Source: Shimia sp039969785
Lineage (GTDB): Bacteria; Pseudomonadota; Alphaproteobacteria; Rhodobacterales; Rhodobacteraceae
DNA: 64,000 nt
Direction of reading: 5' to 3'
Assembly: GCF_039969785.1 (NCBI RefSeq)
Contig: NZ_JBDVNC010000033.1
Location: 1-64,000, forward strand
Of this stretch, positions 61,460 through 64,000 are shown piece by piece. The notes under the pieces are model-generated. The model saw only the letters and a program-made list of their open reading frames with translations, made no database searches and was not told the DNA's origin. Position 1 is the first letter of the stretch; each line of letters starts with the position of its first letter. A program made the translations under genes and the position numbers.

Positions 61460-62476
61460 TCAGGCAAGGCTGTGGCGGATTTCGCCCGGCGACCGACCTG
61501 TCCAGCGCTTGAAAGCGGTCGCAAAACTGCTGACATCTGAATAACCCAACAGATAGGCGATTTCGCTTTGCGACATCTGGGCGCTGCGCAAATACCGTTC
61601 CGCCAGTGCCTGCCGCAGGTTGGCCAGCACTTTTTGATAACTGACCCCGGTCTGATCAAGACGCCGCGCCAATGTGCGGGCGCTCATACCCAGATCACGC
61701 GCAATAATGTCCTGAGACAGATCGCCCGAAGACAACCGGTCGGCAATTGCACGCTCGACAATCACGCGGATGTCCGAGCTGTCAGGCGGGGTTTGTGCCA
61801 ACACCATTTCGCAATGCTGTACGAGGATTTTGTTCAACCCTTCGTCCGAGGTCACAATCGGCAATGCAAGGTCCGCCAGATCAAACGTGATCTGGTTGCG
61901 GGGCGCGTGAAACTGAACAGGGCACCCGAAAAAGCGCCTGAACGTATCCTGGTGGTCGTCACGTTGATGTTCAAAGGCAAGCGCAGTGGGGCGGATCTGT
62001 TTCTGAACCGCGCGTGTAAATCCGACCAACATATATGCGGCCTGGGATTCAACAAACTGCGTGCAATCCACATGCGCAGGAACCTTGTAGGTCCATGAAT
62101 AAACGCCGTCCTGGGCAAGTCGCGCGACATCAATCTCCATTGGCTCGCTGAACACACGTCGAAACCGGGCAAGATTGGCAAGCAATTGCCCCAATGTCGG
62201 CGAGGTGCGTCCCATGTAGCCGATCAACCCAAGCCGGTTGGCGCTGCGCTGTTTCCCCCAGTCCAATCCGATAAGATCATTCCCGGTCAGCGCCACACCT
62301 CGGTTGAACAAGGCCACAATGGCAGGCAAAGGCGCCTGCGCGCCGTCTTCTTCAATTTCAGACAGGACAAGCCCGGTGCCTTTGAGAATATCGCGTTCAT
62401 CAAACCCCAGACTGACCAAATAGGCTGCAAAGTCCCGGGCAACGGCGGCGATATGGCTGGCTTGGTGTCTCGACAT
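61460..62476 (-). CDS. AraC-family transcriptional regulator
   Basis: The 338-residue protein has an N-terminal arabinose-binding-like domain of the PF12625 type (LGLIGYMGRTSPTLGQLLAN) and a C-terminal AraC helix-turn-helix pair: DIIARDLGMSARTLARRLDQ and SQSEIAYLLGYSDVSSFATA, ending FKRWTGRSPGEIR. The ligand is unknown. It is divergent from the two small unknown genes to its right, which may be its targets. Confidence 0.9.
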   Translation of the reverse strand: MSRHQASHIAAVARDFAAYLVSLGFDERDILKGTGLVLSEIEEDGAQAPLPAIVALFNRGVALTGNDLIGLDWGKQRSANRLGLIGYMGRTSPTLGQLLANLARFRRVFSEPMEIDVARLAQDGVYSWTYKVPAHVDCTQFVESQAAYMLVGFTRAVQKQIRPTALAFEHQRDDHQDTFRRFFGCPVQFHAPRNQITFDLADLALPIVTSDEGLNKILVQHCEMVLAQTPPDSSDIRVIVERAIADRLSSGDLSQDIIARDLGMSARTLARRLDQTGVSYQKVLANLRQALAERYLRSAQMSQSEIAYLLGYSDVSSFATAFKRWTGRSPGEIRHSLA

Positions 62477-62584
62477 GCCTCAACATCTTACGCGGATCGT
62501 GCTCTGGCAAGTGTCTGAAATCAAAAATATGGTTTTCAGTTGCTCGTTACTTTGATACCAAGGTACCTCAAATTGGAGAATCGC

Positions 62585-62842
62585 ATGAAACACATCGAAA
62601 GGGTTCAAACCGGGCTGCGGCTGGAAAAACGCATGCTCAAGGTGCTCAAAGCGCTGGCAGAACAACTTGATATGTCTACAGCTGAATTGCTGGAGGGGAT
62701 TGTCCTGCATGCATTTGACGGTAAAACGCCGTTTTCGGATCGGACACTGGCCAAGATCGCAAAGCTAAAAGACGTCTATGAGCTGGATCTGACGTCACAG
62801 GATTCACATAGCTTACAAGAAAACCATGAGGGACAGACATGA
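62585..62842 (+). CDS. Small ribbon-helix-helix-like protein of unknown function
   Basis: The 85-residue protein opens KHIERVQTGLRLEKRMLKVL, then LAEQLDMSTAELLEGIVLHA, a strand-helix-helix pattern like ribbon-helix-helix DNA-binding or antitoxin proteins. A link to that fold is inferred only. Its stop overlaps the next gene by four bases, so the two form an operon facing away from the AraC regulator. Confidence 0.55.
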   Translation: MKHIERVQTGLRLEKRMLKVLKALAEQLDMSTAELLEGIVLHAFDGKTPFSDRTLAKIAKLKDVYELDLTSQDSHSLQENHEGQT

Positions 62843-63249
62843 CTTATCTGACAATGCTGCAAAAGCTGGATGATGGCACGCTGGACCCACAAGACTTTAG
62901 CCACCGGGCGCATGTTGCTGTGGCGTGGGAGGCATTAGAACAGGGCGAATTCTTTACTGCGTCCGCCCGATTTGTCGCCGGATTGCGCCGATTGGTCGAG
63001 GCGGCCGGGGTTCCGGAAAAATTCCATGCCACCATCACTCATGCCTTTATGAGCGTTATTGCTGAACGTCGGCACGCCAACCCAACCCCGGATGCGGCAA
63101 CATTTCTGGATCAGAATCCCGATTTACTGAATGGCACGTTCCTGACGTCGCGCTTTTCACCTGAAACACTGGCGTCCCCACTGGCGCGAACTGTGCCGCT
63201 GATGCCGGACTTGATTGGCGCGCCGATGCGTCAATCCGAAGAGGCTTGA
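62839..63249 (+). CDS. Protein of unknown function with conserved histidines
   Basis: The 136-residue protein has a conserved-looking FSHRAHVAVAWEALEQG segment, a second HATITHAFMSVIAERRH segment and a Pro-rich end. The paired histidines in helices could bind a metal, but I know no family function. It is translationally coupled to the small gene before it, and its 3' end overlaps the convergent cyclase gene by 19 bases. Confidence 0.6.
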   Translation: MTYLTMLQKLDDGTLDPQDFSHRAHVAVAWEALEQGEFFTASARFVAGLRRLVEAAGVPEKFHATITHAFMSVIAERRHANPTPDAATFLDQNPDLLNGTFLTSRFSPETLASPLARTVPLMPDLIGAPMRQSEEA

Positions 63250-64000
63250 CGCCCGGCCAATGCCGCATCAACGGCGGCCGAAATCTCGCGTTTAGTGCGC
63301 TCGTCCATACCGTGCAGATCAACAACCAGCCGTTCGCTATCTTCGCGGGTGCGGCTTTTGGGTTGGTCAGGGGCAGGGCGCAGCACCTTATACGGTGTGA
63401 TTTCGCGCGAAATACCTTTGACATGGCGCGGCTCTAACGGCTCGGCGTCGATCAGGTCGCGCACGTGGGCATATGTTTCATAGCTCATCACGATGCCGCC
63501 CGGCTCGGCAATGCTTTCAAGCCGTGCCGCCAGATTGGCTTCGGCGCCGATAATAGTGTAATCCATCCGGGAGTCAGAGCCGAAATTGCCGACGTTGCAA
63601 TACCCTGTATTGATGCCCATCCGCGCCCGGAATGGGTGTTCCACTCCATCGGAGCGCCAAACATCTTCCAGCTCATCCAGCCGCTTTTGCATGTCCAGCG
63701 CCATACGCACACAGGCGCGCGCATCTTCAGCCGGACCGTGGGTCGATGGGTCTCCGAAAAACGCAACAATCGCATCACCGATGAATTTATCAATTGTGGC
63801 GCCGTGATCCTTGGCAATCAGGCTCATCTCACTGAAATACTTGTTCAGCAGCGACGTGAGTTCTTCGGGTTGCATACGTTCGGTTGTGGCGGTGAAATCT
63901 TTGATATCCGAAAAGAACACGGTCAGCTTTTTGCGTTCGGTTGAAATCGCCACGTCGCGTTCCCCGGCAAAGATCGATTTGTAGACTTGCGGTTCAAGAT
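63231..64000 (-). CDS. Class III adenylate/guanylate cyclase, partial (5' end off the window)
   Basis: The visible 256 codons hold the catalytic domain: KKLTVFFSDIKDFTATTERM with the first metal Asp, FIGDAIVAFFG with the second, and NTGYCNVGNFGSDSRMDYTI with the transition-state region. The frame stays open to the right edge, so an N-terminal sensor domain probably lies beyond. The ATG at 63953 is internal. The product would make cAMP or cGMP. Confidence 0.88.
   Translation of the reverse strand, partial: LEPQVYKSIFAGERDVAISTERKKLTVFFSDIKDFTATTERMQPEELTSLLNKYFSEMSLIAKDHGATIDKFIGDAIVAFFGDPSTHGPAEDARACVRMALDMQKRLDELEDVWRSDGVEHPFRARMGINTGYCNVGNFGSDSRMDYTIIGAEANLAARLESIAEPGGIVMSYETYAHVRDLIDAEPLEPRHVKGISREITPYKVLRPAPDQPKSRTREDSERLVVDLHGMDERTKREISAAVDAALAGRQASSD

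Noticed and set aside
1..64000. CRISPR arrays and rRNA genes
   Set aside because: No regularly spaced direct repeats and no rRNA-like sequence were seen; only one tRNA was identified.

Overview
The window reads as a chromosome segment from a marine-type alphaproteobacterium, most likely Rhodobacteraceae (Roseobacter group). The evidence is protein-level resemblance: an FtsZ with a long tail ending in the KIEIPAFLRR motif, a CobS/CobT pair, the order murC - small membrane proteins - murB - ddl - ftsQ - ftsA - ftsZ - lpxC - bamD - recN, and small families such as DUF1467, DUF2484 and DUF6455. No species is assigned.

Bases 1 to about 14,071 are an accessory region built from pieces of several elements. 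From left to right it holds the end of an IS3-type element, a broken IS1182-type transposase, and a short metabolic remnant (tail of a 2-hydroxyacid dehydrogenase, an intact RraA-family gene, and the first part of a 2-dehydro-3-deoxygalactonokinase). The kinase is fused in frame to the tail of a phage-type DNA methylase. A DUF5681 protein and a large terminase without any other head genes come next. A type II restriction-modification island follows: a C5 cytosine methyltransferase with an N-terminal helix-turn-helix, a frameshifted vsr, and an MvaI/BcnI-type endonuclease. After it lie a DUF900 lipoprotein hydrolase, a DUF1254 secreted protein and a TetR regulator, then a DUF3489 - DUF2924 - large serine recombinase module. 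The region stops at the 3' end of a tRNA-Gln gene, so it looks like a tRNA-associated integration hot spot.

Bases 14,072 to about 35,200 are backbone genes on both strands: acyl-CoA dehydrogenase, a zinc-protease-like secreted protein, a YegD-like Hsp70, a TauE permease, carB divergent from aspS, a DUF1800/DUF1501 pair, GNAT, a response regulator, methylmalonyl-CoA epimerase, a CysZ-like protein, nitroreductase, an HDAC-like amidohydrolase and an M48 lipoprotein. A tandem array of four DUF6455 cysteine-rich small proteins closes the section.

Bases 35,234 to about 49,990 are the downstream part of the division and cell-wall (dcw) cluster, from ftsW to ftsZ, followed by lpxC, bamD and recN. 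The genes are tightly spaced, mostly with ATGA overlaps. The murC - murB interval carries four small membrane proteins.

Bases 50,000 to 64,000 hold a ClC channel, DUF427, an aminopeptidase P, the cobaltochelatase genes cobT and cobS with an atypical Asp/Glu racemase-family gene between them, a periplasmic metallo-beta-lactamase-fold protein, a secreted MsrB, a ChvI-like response regulator, an AraC regulator, two small unknown genes and a class III nucleotide cyclase that runs off the right edge.

I found no convincing wholly new system. The best leads are the DUF6455 quadruplet, the recombinase module with its two small companion families, the chimeric kinase-methylase ORF, and the racemase-like gene that lacks both expected catalytic cysteines.
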